A stretch of DNA of 64,000 nt from Dehalobacter sp. DCM (lineage in GTDB: Bacteria; Bacillota; Desulfitobacteriia; Desulfitobacteriales; Syntrophobotulaceae), in NCBI RefSeq assembly GCF_024972775.1, contig NZ_CP092282.1, positions 1,240,001 through 1,304,000 on the forward strand, given 5' to 3'. The notes under the pieces were generated by a model. That model saw nothing but the letters and a program-made list of their open reading frames with translations. It was not told where the DNA came from and searched no databases. A program made the translations under genes and the position numbers. Positions 1 through 7,651 of this stretch are shown here, piece by piece; within the stretch, counting starts at the first letter, position 1; every line of letters starts with the position of its first letter.

Positions 1-2
1 GA

Positions 3-743
3 ACCAACGGAATAGCGGTCGGTCTCGGCAGTGTTCTCGGGTCCGTAGAAATAATCGGTACCCAGGGCAGTTCGCAGTATACTGGAAAAGATACGGATAT
101 GATGATCCAGGGGAGTGGGTTCTTTGTCCTTAATCAAGGAGGAACACCTTATTATACACGAACAGGAAATTTTGGTTTTGATGAAAACGGATATTTAGTT
201 GATAACAATACTGGTGCCTATGTTCAAGGTTATTTGAACCAGGATTTAACGGTTGCCACCCCTACTTATCTTGATAAAACCCTAAGCACCAGTTTAAAGA
301 AGATTAAAGTGTCAGATGCCGATAGTATCGATGATGCAGATACAACGGCAGACCCACTCATCACCGGCTATTCACTGGATAGCTATAGTATTGATTCCAA
401 AGGGGTTATTACCGGAGTGTTTGTTGATAATTCCACCGGCATCCAAATGACCCGAGAAATAGCCCGAATTGCTTTGGCTTCGTTCAGCAATCCCACTGGA
501 TTGAGTTACGAAGGAAATAATTTTTATACAACGAGCAATAACTCAGGGACAGCAAATCTGGGATATCCGGGGGATAGTGGGAAAGGTGGCATTACAACAA
601 GTTATCTGGAAATGTCTAACGTGGATCTCTCCCAGGAATTTACGGATATGATCGTTACTCAGCGTGGCTTCCAGGCAAACTCCCGCGTGATCACCGTTTC
701 CGACTCTCTTCTTGAAGAATTGATTAACCTGAAACGCAGTTAA
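3..743 (+). CDS. flgE: Flagellar hook protein FlgE, C-terminal part
   Basis: This is the end of a hook-subunit gene whose start lies before the window; the frame is open from base 3. FlgE polymerises into the hook outside the cell, joining the rod to the filament. The visible part begins with a hook-type stretch (TNGIAVGLGS) followed by the QGSGFFVL motif typical of the FlgE/FlgF/FlgG family. It ends with the conserved C-terminal segment SNVDLSQEFTDMIVTQRGFQ and the terminal ELINLKR, which together form the coiled D0 domain. The short middle domain suggests a compact Gram-positive hook protein. It is followed by 113 bases and then another rod-family gene in the same direction. Confidence 0.9.
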   Translation, partial: TNGIAVGLGSVLGSVEIIGTQGSSQYTGKDTDMMIQGSGFFVLNQGGTPYYTRTGNFGFDENGYLVDNNTGAYVQGYLNQDLTVATPTYLDKTLSTSLKKIKVSDADSIDDADTTADPLITGYSLDSYSIDSKGVITGVFVDNSTGIQMTREIARIALASFSNPTGLSYEGNNFYTTSNNSGTANLGYPGDSGKGGITTSYLEMSNVDLSQEFTDMIVTQRGFQANSRVITVSDSLLEELINLKRS

Positions 744-856
744 TGGCGAAAGAAAACAGGTAGCGTTGACAAAACTAATTGATGCGCCAAAATAGTAAAT
801 ACCCTAATCATTTGGTGTTGATATAAATTGGTAAATAAAGGGGAGGAGATGGTCCG

Positions 857-1684
857 ATGCAGGTGTCCGCACATTATCTCCATTCACTGCAAAACCGTAT
901 GAACTTGATATCCAACAACCTGGCCAATACCGCGACAACCGGCTTCAAACAACAGCTGTTGTCTCTGGAGGAAAGTTATGATGCTCAGGACAGAAGCAAT
1001 ACCGCTGCCCTGTACGGCGGATTTCCGGAAACGACGCTACCGGTTATCCGCCTTAACCCATATGATGGCAAACGCTATGATTTTAGCCAGGGGGCGCTGG
1101 AGAATACCGGCAACCCTCTGGACCTTGCGGTAAGCGGTGAAGGCTTCTTTCAGGTAAAAACTTCAGATGGCAGGATAGGTTATACCCGCGCAGGGTTGTT
1201 CATGGTTGACGGGGCAGGAAACTTGGTCAATAATGAAGGTATGACCCTGGAAACCAACGTAGTTGTGCCTGAGGATGTTTCTGAAGTCAGTATCGGCAGC
1301 GACGGAACGATATATGGTTTAAAAACAGCCACCGAAACGGCAGAGGCAGGCACGGCTGGCGCAGAAACCGAAGAAGGGCAAAACGCAAACAACTTTATTG
1401 AACTTGGGAAAATATCCTTGTACCGTTTTGCAAATGCGGATGGTTTGGAGCAAACCGGCGGCACCATGTTTTATGCGACAGATGCCTCAGGTAAAGCCAT
1501 TGAAGGAACATCCGGCGAAGAGGGTTTCGGCACGATCCAAAACGGCATGGTGGAAAAATCCAATACCAATATCATGACAGCCATGGCAGATCTTATTCAA
1601 GCACAGAGGGCTTATCAAATTGACATACGGATTAAACAAAATCAGGATGAAATGATGGTAACAACCATTGGGATGAGAGGATGA
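857..1684 (+). CDS. Flagellar rod/hook basal-body protein, FlgG/FlgF-like
   Basis: This 275-aa protein belongs to the family of axial flagellar proteins that form the rod crossing the envelope. The N-terminus carries the family signature (LISNNLANTATTGFKQQ, residues about 17-33). The middle has the LDLAVSGEGFFQV motif (about 87-99), and the C-terminus ends with NTNIMTAMADLIQAQRAYQ. A low-complexity Glu/Ala/Thr stretch at about residues 155-173 looks like an insertion. An AGGGGAGGAGATG ribosome site precedes ATG 857. The gene lies 7 bases before flgB, so they are probably cotranscribed. FlgG is slightly more likely than FlgF; I leave the symbol blank because the two paralogues cannot be separated by eye. 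Confidence 0.82.
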   Translation: MQVSAHYLHSLQNRMNLISNNLANTATTGFKQQLLSLEESYDAQDRSNTAALYGGFPETTLPVIRLNPYDGKRYDFSQGALENTGNPLDLAVSGEGFFQVKTSDGRIGYTRAGLFMVDGAGNLVNNEGMTLETNVVVPEDVSEVSIGSDGTIYGLKTATETAEAGTAGAETEEGQNANNFIELGKISLYRFANADGLEQTGGTMFYATDASGKAIEGTSGEEGFGTIQNGMVEKSNTNIMTAMADLIQAQRAYQIDIRIKQNQDEMMVTTIGMRG

Positions 1685-1691
1685 ACATAAG

Positions 1692-2099
1692 ATGGCCGGT
1701 TGGTTGGATTCACCGTTATTTAAACTAATGGAAAGAGGGTTGGATGGGACAAGTTTAAGACAGCGTGTCTTGGCGAATAACATTGCCAATAATGACACAC
1801 CGGATTATAAGAGGTCCGATCTTCAATTTGATGCGTATCTCCAGGCAGCATTGAATGACTCCGAATCAACGGTGACAACAGTAGGTACAGAGCCAGGACA
1901 TATTCCGATTACGATCAATAAGCACCTTACTGATAATTATGTTGTTCAGGATAATCATACGACGTATCGCAATGACGGCAACAATGTCGATATCGACACG
2001 GAAATGACGCGGATGGTAGAAAACCAATTGCAATATAATGCGCTTTCATCCATGATAACTCAGCATTTAACTCTTCTTAAACAGGCAGTATCTGAATAA
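1692..2099 (+). CDS. flgB: Flagellar basal-body rod protein FlgB
   Basis: This 135-aa protein is the proximal rod subunit next to the MS ring. Its length and N-terminus (FKLMERGLDGTSLRQRVLAN then NIANNDTPDYKRSD) are typical of FlgB, and it lacks the middle domain found in FlgF/FlgG. The C-terminal part (NNVDIDTEMTRMVENQLQYN) is the conserved rod D0 helix. In most Clostridia flgB starts an operon flgB-flgC-fliE. Here flgC and fliE are not next to it; instead it lies between two FlgF/G-type genes, which is an unusual order. The ribosome site GAGAGGATGAAC precedes the start. Confidence 0.88.
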   Translation: MAGWLDSPLFKLMERGLDGTSLRQRVLANNIANNDTPDYKRSDLQFDAYLQAALNDSESTVTTVGTEPGHIPITINKHLTDNYVVQDNHTTYRNDGNNVDIDTEMTRMVENQLQYNALSSMITQHLTLLKQAVSE

Positions 2100-2121
2100 A
2101 TAGCGGAGGGGGTGGATTAAT

Positions 2122-2892
2122 CTGCTACGAGGATTATATACAGCGGCATCCGGTATGGTTCTTAATAATCAACAAAGTGATGCTATCGAGCGAAATATAG
2201 AAAATGTAAATAGCCCGGGCTATCTTGAAGAAAGCGAGCATGCCGTCGCGTTTCCGCAATTGTTTGTGAGCCGGATCACACCGTCCAAATCCAGTGCTGA
2301 GCCTTCTGAAAATGTTCCGCTGGGAATAATGGGAACTGGTGTCTATTCGGATAAAACTGTCTATCGGACCGAACCTGGTCTGATCAGGGAAACAGGAAAT
2401 AATACCGATATGGCCATAAATGGTGAGGGGTATTTTGTGGTCGAGACACTGGACGGCGATAAATATACCCGTAACGGTCACTTTCAAATCGATCCGTCCG
2501 GAATGCTGCGGACAGCAGGTGGCAATTTAGTTATCGGCCAGAATGGTCCGATTGGACCTCTGCCTGATGATTTTATAATCGGTCTGGATGGAACCATCGT
2601 TGGCAAGGATAACCGACAGGTTATCGATCGACTGAAGATCGTGAATATCCCGGCCGACAATCTACAGCGTGAGGGCTTAACCAGCTTGTATGACAGCAAC
2701 ACGGCGCCAGTGGATGCGGATGCTCAGAATATCGAAATTCGTCAGGGTTTTATAGAAGAATCCAACGTGGATATTAATGCGCAAATGGTCAAAATGGTTC
2801 AGGTGACACGTTCCTATTCGGCTAATCAGAGGGTCGTTCAGACGTATAATTCAATTTTGGAGAAGGCTGCCAATGACATCGGCAAATTATAA
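2122..2892 (+). CDS. flgF: Flagellar rod protein FlgF/FlgG-like, probable CTG start
   Basis: This rod-family protein is 256 aa if it starts at CTG 2122, which gives the standard N-terminus M-LRGLYTAASGM. The first ATG in frame (2155) would remove that conserved start. A strong ribosome site (GGAGGGGGTGG, 2105-2115) stands just before, and no ATG, GTG or TTG lies in frame between it and the conserved segment. The protein has the rod motifs NTDMAINGEGYFVV and ESNVDINAQMVKMVQVTRSY, and ends NSILEKAANDIGKL. The first signature is degenerate (ERNIENVNSPGYLEE rather than NNLANVNTTGFK). It overlaps the region in front of cheW and is probably cotranscribed with it. Confidence 0.75.
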   Translation: MLRGLYTAASGMVLNNQQSDAIERNIENVNSPGYLEESEHAVAFPQLFVSRITPSKSSAEPSENVPLGIMGTGVYSDKTVYRTEPGLIRETGNNTDMAINGEGYFVVETLDGDKYTRNGHFQIDPSGMLRTAGGNLVIGQNGPIGPLPDDFIIGLDGTIVGKDNRQVIDRLKIVNIPADNLQREGLTSLYDSNTAPVDADAQNIEIRQGFIEESNVDINAQMVKMVQVTRSYSANQRVVQTYNSILEKAANDIGKL

Positions 2893-2923
2893 AGTTGGTA
2901 ATCAAAAAAATGAGGTAAATAGC

Positions 2924-3352
2924 ATGCGTACTCAATCCGTTATATTTACACTGGGGGATGAAGAATATGGGATCCCCATCGACGCTGTACAGGAGATTAC
3001 CCAGATTGAACAGATCTTTCCCGTTCCTAAGTCTGTGAACTATGTGCGGGGTCTGATCGATATTCGCGGTCATGCTATCCCGCTTTTGGATCTGAATATG
3101 CGGTTCGGACTGAACGCTCAAGAAAAAAGCGATTTTGCGATTATTATGAAGATCAACGATGATGTTGTCGCTTTGGGTGTTGATCAAATCAAAGAAGTTA
3201 TTTGGCTGGATGATATTGTACCGCCGCCGCCCTTGATTTCAGCTGCCTTTATTGAGGGTATCGTTAACCTTCCCGGCAGGATCATTATCCAGCTGTCTCC
3301 GGAGCGAATCCTGGAAAAAGAAGAACTCATGAGCTTGCAGACTTTAGCTTGA
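2924..3352 (+). CDS. cheW: Chemotaxis coupling protein CheW
   Basis: This 142-aa single CheW domain (SH3-like) links chemoreceptors to the kinase CheA in the cytoplasm. Visible signatures are EYGIPIDAVQEI near the start, VRGLIDIRGHAIPLLDL in the centre and FIEGIVNLPGRIIIQLS near the end. A longer frame opens at 2873 but would overlap the end of the upstream rod gene. ATG 2924 has a GAGG site 8 bases before it and starts right before the domain, so I prefer it. The gene closes the flagellar/chemotaxis block, and a soluble chemoreceptor gene is found at about 54 kb in this window. Confidence 0.9.
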   Translation: MRTQSVIFTLGDEEYGIPIDAVQEITQIEQIFPVPKSVNYVRGLIDIRGHAIPLLDLNMRFGLNAQEKSDFAIIMKINDDVVALGVDQIKEVIWLDDIVPPPPLISAAFIEGIVNLPGRIIIQLSPERILEKEELMSLQTLA

Positions 3353-3377
3353 CAACAAAATGATTTTTAGTTATAGT
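3349..3377 (+). promoter_or_regulatory. Sigma-A promoter
   Basis: TTGACA (3349-3354), a 17-base spacer and TATAGT (3372-3377) form a near-consensus promoter. It overlaps the stop codon of cheW and reads towards the small membrane protein gene. Confidence 0.6.
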
Positions 3378-3393
3378 ATATGGAAATTGGCAT

Positions 3394-3864
3394 ATGGAAT
3401 TAAGGATGCTTAGCGAATACTACGTATATCTGTTAAAAATGAGTTGGCCGGCTCTGAGCTGGCTTTTTCTTATAGGGATCCTTTTGGGAAGCCGTTGTTT
3501 GCAACTGGTGATAAGGGTTTTTTCGGAGAAATCCTATTTAACCCGATTTATGCAGGTTTTAAAAATACTATTTTTGGTTATGATCATTATAGTTTATGCG
3601 CATATGTTTGTTTTGAACTACAGTGACTGGTTCCATAAACCCAGTGTTGCCCGCGGTGTGATCGAAAGTATAAAAACGGATAATGATTTCAAGGGCTATA
3701 CCCTTGTCGTGATTACCGGGGAAGAAAGGCTGACGGTTAAAGTTGATCCCGCAACCGCCGCACAGCTGCAGAAACATGATTTGATTGAAGTCACTTATCT
3801 CTCCCAGAAAAGAGATGCAGTCAAATGCACCGTATTAACCCGACAAGCTCAAAATAGCATATAA
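3394..3864 (+). CDS. Small membrane protein of unknown function
   Basis: I do not recognise this 156-aa protein. It has two probable membrane helices (about residues 15-33 and 47-68), separated by a short basic loop. A soluble C-terminal part of about 85 residues follows, with alternating beta-type segments (GYTLVVITGEERLTVKVDP, LIEVTYLSQ) that could form a small beta barrel. A promoter stands directly in front, but the ribosome site is weak, so ATG 3406 is an alternative start. It lies alone between cheW and mecA. Confidence 0.6.
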   Translation: MELRMLSEYYVYLLKMSWPALSWLFLIGILLGSRCLQLVIRVFSEKSYLTRFMQVLKILFLVMIIIVYAHMFVLNYSDWFHKPSVARGVIESIKTDNDFKGYTLVVITGEERLTVKVDPATAAQLQKHDLIEVTYLSQKRDAVKCTVLTRQAQNSI

Positions 3865-3911
3865 TATCATAACACATGTGGCATTATATGGAAATAATTA
3901 TTGACTTTCTG

Positions 3912-3920
3912 TGGTATAAT
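3912..3920 (+). promoter_or_regulatory. Extended -10 promoter of mecA
   Basis: TGGTATAAT matches an extended -10 element (TGnTATAAT) about 50 bases before mecA. The TTGACT at 3901 is too close to serve as its -35, so the extended element probably carries recognition. Confidence 0.45.
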
Positions 3921-3972
3921 ACAATTAGGAGTAGTTTACAATTTTTTTTCAGGAAAGGAGAGATGAAAATAT

Positions 3973-4596
3973 ATGCGTATACTCAAGGTCAATGATAATA
4001 CAATTCGCGTTTTTATCTCCTTTACCGAGCTTGCAGACCGCAATATATCCCTTTCGGATTTCTTTCAACGTTCCGCACGAACCGAACAGTTCTTTTGGGA
4101 ATTGATATCGAAAGCCAAGGATGAGGTCGATTTTAATTTAGATCAGCCGTTTTGGATTCAAGCGACCCTTGCCTCTGAAGACGAATTTGTTATTACCGTG
4201 ATCAAGCAAGAAGAACAGCTTGATTCGGATATAAATCATATCATTCAAACTTCAATCGGGGAAAAGAAAAAGACGCAGCCCTCGCCGAAGTTTACTGCAG
4301 AACGGGATTGGGTCTATGTATTCGCTGAATTTGAAGATGTTGTATCCGCTGTCAGTTTTCTGCCGGGGATGATCCAAATTAAGTCGTCACTCTATGCCTA
4401 TAGCGGTGAATATTATCTGACGATCGGGAATATAGGAAATCCACGGAAGAAGAAACTTGCGGAAGCGATCTTGGACGAATATGGTGAGTCTGTAATGACG
4501 ACGGATACCTTTCTAAAAGAACATGGGGAATTGATCATTGAAGAGGAAGCCGTCAAAGTCTTAAAACGGCTTGACAAACAACAAAAAAGGAGCTGA
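3973..4596 (+). CDS. mecA: MecA-type adaptor protein for ClpC
   Basis: MecA is a cytoplasmic adaptor that delivers substrates such as ComK to the ClpC-ClpP protease. This 207-aa protein has the usual length and plan. The N-terminal domain (MRILKVNDNTIRVFIS, then FFWELISKAKDEVDF) recognises substrates. An acidic/charged linker lies at about residues 80-105. The C-terminal ClpC-binding domain runs from about 108 (WVYVFAEFEDVVSAVSFLPG). The ATG 10 bases earlier opens a frame that stops at once. The gene ends inside its own terminator hairpin. Confidence 0.88.
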   Translation: MRILKVNDNTIRVFISFTELADRNISLSDFFQRSARTEQFFWELISKAKDEVDFNLDQPFWIQATLASEDEFVITVIKQEEQLDSDINHIIQTSIGEKKKTQPSPKFTAERDWVYVFAEFEDVVSAVSFLPGMIQIKSSLYAYSGEYYLTIGNIGNPRKKKLAEAILDEYGESVMTTDTFLKEHGELIIEEEAVKVLKRLDKQQKRS

Positions 4597-4609
4597 GTAG
4601 CTCCTTTTT
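4583..4609 (+). terminator. Rho-independent terminator of mecA
   Basis: AAAAAGGAGCT, a GAGT loop and AGCTCCTTTTT form a perfect hairpin ending in a T run. It overlaps the last codons of mecA and could also work in the opposite direction for the small gene at 4654. Confidence 0.85.
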
Positions 4610-4653
4610 GTATACCAGATCGTCACGCTTTTTCTGATTTGTCTTTCCTTTTT

Positions 4654-4854
4654 TCACGTACCGGCCTGAGTAAAGTATCCTTCCTCATAAAGTTTACGGA
4701 TATCATTCATGCAGTCCAGACAAACATGTTTCTTTCGAAAGCATCCGAGGTCATGCTTACAACCGCAAATGATGCACACTCTTAGCGTGTGGTCTGTTTT
4801 GGATTTCGTTCGTAATTTGTACGCGTTAAAATCATAAACCTTCGAGGACGGCAT
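4654..4854 (-). CDS. Small zinc-finger protein of unknown function
   Basis: This 66-aa protein has a C-x2-C ... C-x2-C pattern (CIICGCKH and CLDCMND) with His and further Cys between, so it probably binds one zinc. ATG 4854 has GTGGGGGTAC upstream. A longer frame reaches 4923 but adds a hydrophobic stretch and has no ribosome site. It is transcribed towards mecA and shares the bidirectional hairpin between them. Its pattern resembles the 47-aa protein encoded at 18242. The function is not known to me. Confidence 0.65.
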   Translation of the reverse strand: MPSSKVYDFNAYKLRTKSKTDHTLRVCIICGCKHDLGCFRKKHVCLDCMNDIRKLYEEGYFTQAGT

Positions 4855-4975
4855 GATAGTACCCCCACATATCACCAATATTTTTCTTAGCATGTTTAAC
4901 AAAGTATAAAAAGTATAAGTCAAAAAGCTTGTCGAAATCCTAAAAAATCACAGAGGCGAAAAGAAAAGTTTTTGT

Positions 4976-4987
4976 CTTAGATCTAAG
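4976..4987. repeat. 12-bp perfect palindrome before selA
   Basis: CTTAGATCTAAG is a perfect palindrome between the divergent small zinc-protein gene and selA, about 40 bases before the selA start. It could be an operator; there is no other support. Confidence 0.35.
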
Positions 4988-5023
4988 AAATTAAGCATAT
5001 TAATATAAATATATGAGTATGGG

Positions 5024-6430
5024 GTGTTTAATTTGTCGAATAATAGAAATTCCCTGCTGCGACTTCTGCCGTCTGTAAACGAGCTTGTTGCAGAAATAGC
5101 TCAGAGCGAGGGAGCGAAAGAATACGATTTGCCGGCCATGACCTGGGCAGTAAGACGGGTGTTGGAAAAGGCGCGAAATCAGATGCTGGAACAGGAATTG
5201 GAGCCGGCGGAGGATATTGTGCTGGACCTCACGTATTGGCTGAAAAGAGAGATATTCAAGGAGTTGAAAGGTTCCGGCAGTTTAAAAAGGGTGATCAATG
5301 CCACCGGGGTCATTTTACATACGAATTGCGGCAGGGCATTGCTTGCGCCCGAGGCAGCGGCGTTTGTTGCTGAACAGGCCACCTGCTACAGTAATCTGGA
5401 ACTGGACATTGAGACCGGAAGCAGAGGATCACGCTATCATCATGTCGACGATATACTCACGGAACTAACGGGTGCTGAGGCGTCGTTAGTTGTCAATAAT
5501 AATGCCGCGGCGGTACTTTTGATTATGAATACCTTTGCGGATCAGAAAGAAGTCATCGTCTCGCGCGGGGAATTAGTTGAAATCGGCGGGTCATTCCGCA
5601 TACCGGAAGTTCTTAAAGCCGGCGGCGCGAGACTGATTGAGGTAGGAACAACGAATAAAACGTGGCTGCATGATTACCGAGAGGCAATCAGCGCGGAAAC
5701 CGCCATGATGCTGAAGGTTCATCCCAGCAATTTCCGAATTGAGGGATTTCATCATGCCGTCAGCACCGCAGAACTTGTTGGTCTGGGCGATGAGTTAGGG
5801 ATACCGGTGGTTGAAGACTTAGGGAGCGGGAGTTTTTTTGCTGGGACTGACTATGGACTTCCGGCGGAGCCGACAATTCAGGAAACCGTTAAATCCGGTG
5901 TTTCACTTCTCTGTTTCAGTGGCGACAAGTTACTCGGCGGGCCGCAAGCGGGGATCATTCTTGGTAAAAAGGAGCTCATCGAAAAACTGAAGAAAAATCA
6001 GCTGACCAGGGCATTGCGCGTGGACAAACTGGTAATCGCAGCGCTGATAGGAACCCTTCGCCTATATCAAAAAGGACAAATCGAAAAAATTCCGGTTTGG
6101 AATATGATCTCCCGAACCCGGGAAGAACTTGCGCGGGATGCGCATAGACTCGCTGCTTTATTATCAGATATTTCCGATTTGGAAGTCCGAGTACAAGAAG
6201 ACGAATCCTGTATTGGGGGAGGAGCCTTCCCAACGGCAGCCCTGTTCTCTGTCGTTTGTGCCGTTAAGCCTAAGTCCAGACCTGTCGACAGTTTGGAAAA
6301 ATTTATGCGACAGGCGGACATCCCTATTCTTGCCCGTATCGCCAAGGATTGGCTGATTTTAGACCCACGGACGCTTCTGCCCGAAGATTATACAATTATT
6401 TCCGAACGAATGCATGCCATTGACCTATAA
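5024..6430 (+). CDS. selA: L-seryl-tRNA(Sec) selenium transferase
   Basis: SelA converts seryl-tRNA(Sec) to selenocysteinyl-tRNA(Sec) with selenophosphate. It is a PLP enzyme of the aminotransferase fold. The 468-aa length is normal. The region INATGVILHTNCGRALL (about 91-107), the segment SNLELDIETGSRGSRY and the PLP lysine in CFSGDKLLGGPQAG (Lys about 302) are all present. The start is uncertain: GTG 5024 opens the frame, and TTG 5033 is an alternative behind GGGGTG. selD follows 131 bases downstream, giving a selA-selD pair. selB and tRNA(Sec) are not seen in the window. Confidence 0.93.
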   Translation: MFNLSNNRNSLLRLLPSVNELVAEIAQSEGAKEYDLPAMTWAVRRVLEKARNQMLEQELEPAEDIVLDLTYWLKREIFKELKGSGSLKRVINATGVILHTNCGRALLAPEAAAFVAEQATCYSNLELDIETGSRGSRYHHVDDILTELTGAEASLVVNNNAAAVLLIMNTFADQKEVIVSRGELVEIGGSFRIPEVLKAGGARLIEVGTTNKTWLHDYREAISAETAMMLKVHPSNFRIEGFHHAVSTAELVGLGDELGIPVVEDLGSGSFFAGTDYGLPAEPTIQETVKSGVSLLCFSGDKLLGGPQAGIILGKKELIEKLKKNQLTRALRVDKLVIAALIGTLRLYQKGQIEKIPVWNMISRTREELARDAHRLAALLSDISDLEVRVQEDESCIGGGAFPTAALFSVVCAVKPKSRPVDSLEKFMRQADIPILARIAKDWLILDPRTLLPEDYTIISERMHAIDL

Positions 6431-6561
6431 TCGGTGGTTCAGAGTCAGCCTGCTTTGAGAGAAAGTCGGGAAATTTTGGAATTACCGTGTTAATTCGTTG
6501 AAGCTGTCGATTGTTCTTGATATAATTGCTTTTGGATAAGCGATAGTAAGGGGTGAAAGCA

Positions 6562-7647
6562 ATGACCGGCGAGAAGATCCGTTTGACGCAATATTCAAGT
6601 AAATCCGGCTGAGGGTGTAAAATAGGTCCCAGTGACCTGGCACAAGTTTTGTGTCATATATCAACGGAACATCATAATCCGGATTTATTAGTTGGAATTG
6701 AAACGTCAGATGATGCGGGTGTTTATCGACTTAATGACAGTCAGGCAATCGTTCAGACCGTCGACTTTTTTACACCGATCGTTGATGATCCCTATGCATT
6801 CGGGCAAATTGCGGCAGCGAATGCTTTAAGCGATATCTATGCTATGGGGGCGCGTCCGATCACAGCATTAAATCTCGTCTCTTTTCCGATTGACACGCTT
6901 GAAAAGAGTATCTTGACGGAAATACTAAGAGGGGGACAGGATAAAATCAGCGAAGCAGGTGCAGTGATTATCGGCGGACATTCTATTGATGATCCTGAAC
7001 CCAAATACGGTTTATCAGTTACCGGTATTGTTCATCCCCGCTCAATTCTTACGAATTCCGGTGCGCAGGCTGATGACGTGCTTGTTCTGACAAAACCACT
7101 GGGCCTTGGCATCATTACCACAGCCATAAAAAGTGGCATCGTATCATCGGCAGATGAGTCCGAAGCCATACACGTCATGGCCAAGCTTAACCGGAAGGCC
7201 TCGGAGATCGCTGTTCGTATTGGAGTCAATGCCTGTACGGACATCACTGGCTTTGGGTTATTGGGACATCTGCATGAGATGATGCAGGCCAGCGGGTGTC
7301 ACGCTGAACTATACTGCAGCGATATTCCGGTACTGAGGGCGGCTTGGGATTGCTTAAATAATGGCACGATTCCCGGAGGAACACTTTCGAATTTGATTTA
7401 TCTGGAAAATAACCTGGAGGTATTCTGCAGCCTGGACTGGAAGCTTATTCTTGGTGATGCGCAGACCTCGGGTGGTTTGCTGTTGGCGGTGCCGCCAGAG
7501 AAATTAACGGCGCTGTTGGCAGCTTTTCAAGACGAAAACGAGAGCCCGGCGGCAGTGATCGGACGTGTTATGCCGGGAAAAAGCGGAACAGTGGTTATTC
7601 GCGAGGGGAATAGGTACGATGTAAAGCATAATGGAGTGGAGTCATAA
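6562..7647 (+). CDS. selD: Selenophosphate synthetase, itself a selenoprotein (Sec17)
   Basis: SelD makes selenophosphate from selenide and ATP. The frame runs from ATG 6562, behind AAGGGGTG, through an in-frame TGA at 6610-6612 to 7647, giving 361 aa. Read as selenocysteine, the start is the standard SelD N-terminus with G-Sec-G-C-K (Sec17, Lys20), at the positions of the catalytic Cys17 and Lys20 of E. coli SelD. Conventional reading would give only a fragment from 6649 that lacks the active site. Later motifs are TSDDAGVYRL, VDDPYAFGQIAAANALSDIYAMG and GGHSIDDPEPKYGLSVTG. A small hairpin directly after the TGA could act as SECIS. The next gene overlaps or follows immediately. Confidence 0.93.
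6624..6638 (+). promoter_or_regulatory. Candidate bacterial SECIS hairpin
   Basis: AGGTC, loop CCAGT, GACCT form a 5-bp stem whose loop starts 16 bases after the TGA (6610-6612) in selD. This is within the range known for bacterial SECIS elements that bind SelB. The outer bases TGT (6616-6618) and ACA (6642-6644) could extend it. No folding calculation was done. Confidence 0.55.
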
Positions 7648-7651
7648 ACCA

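Noticed and set aside
796-826. Possible flagellar sigma-D promoter (TAAA...TTGATA)
   Set aside because: The -10 part differs too much from GCCGATAA, and the genes on either side look cotranscribed.
6431-6561. tRNA(Sec) gene next to selA/selD
   Set aside because: No cloverleaf or long variable arm is visible between the two genes.
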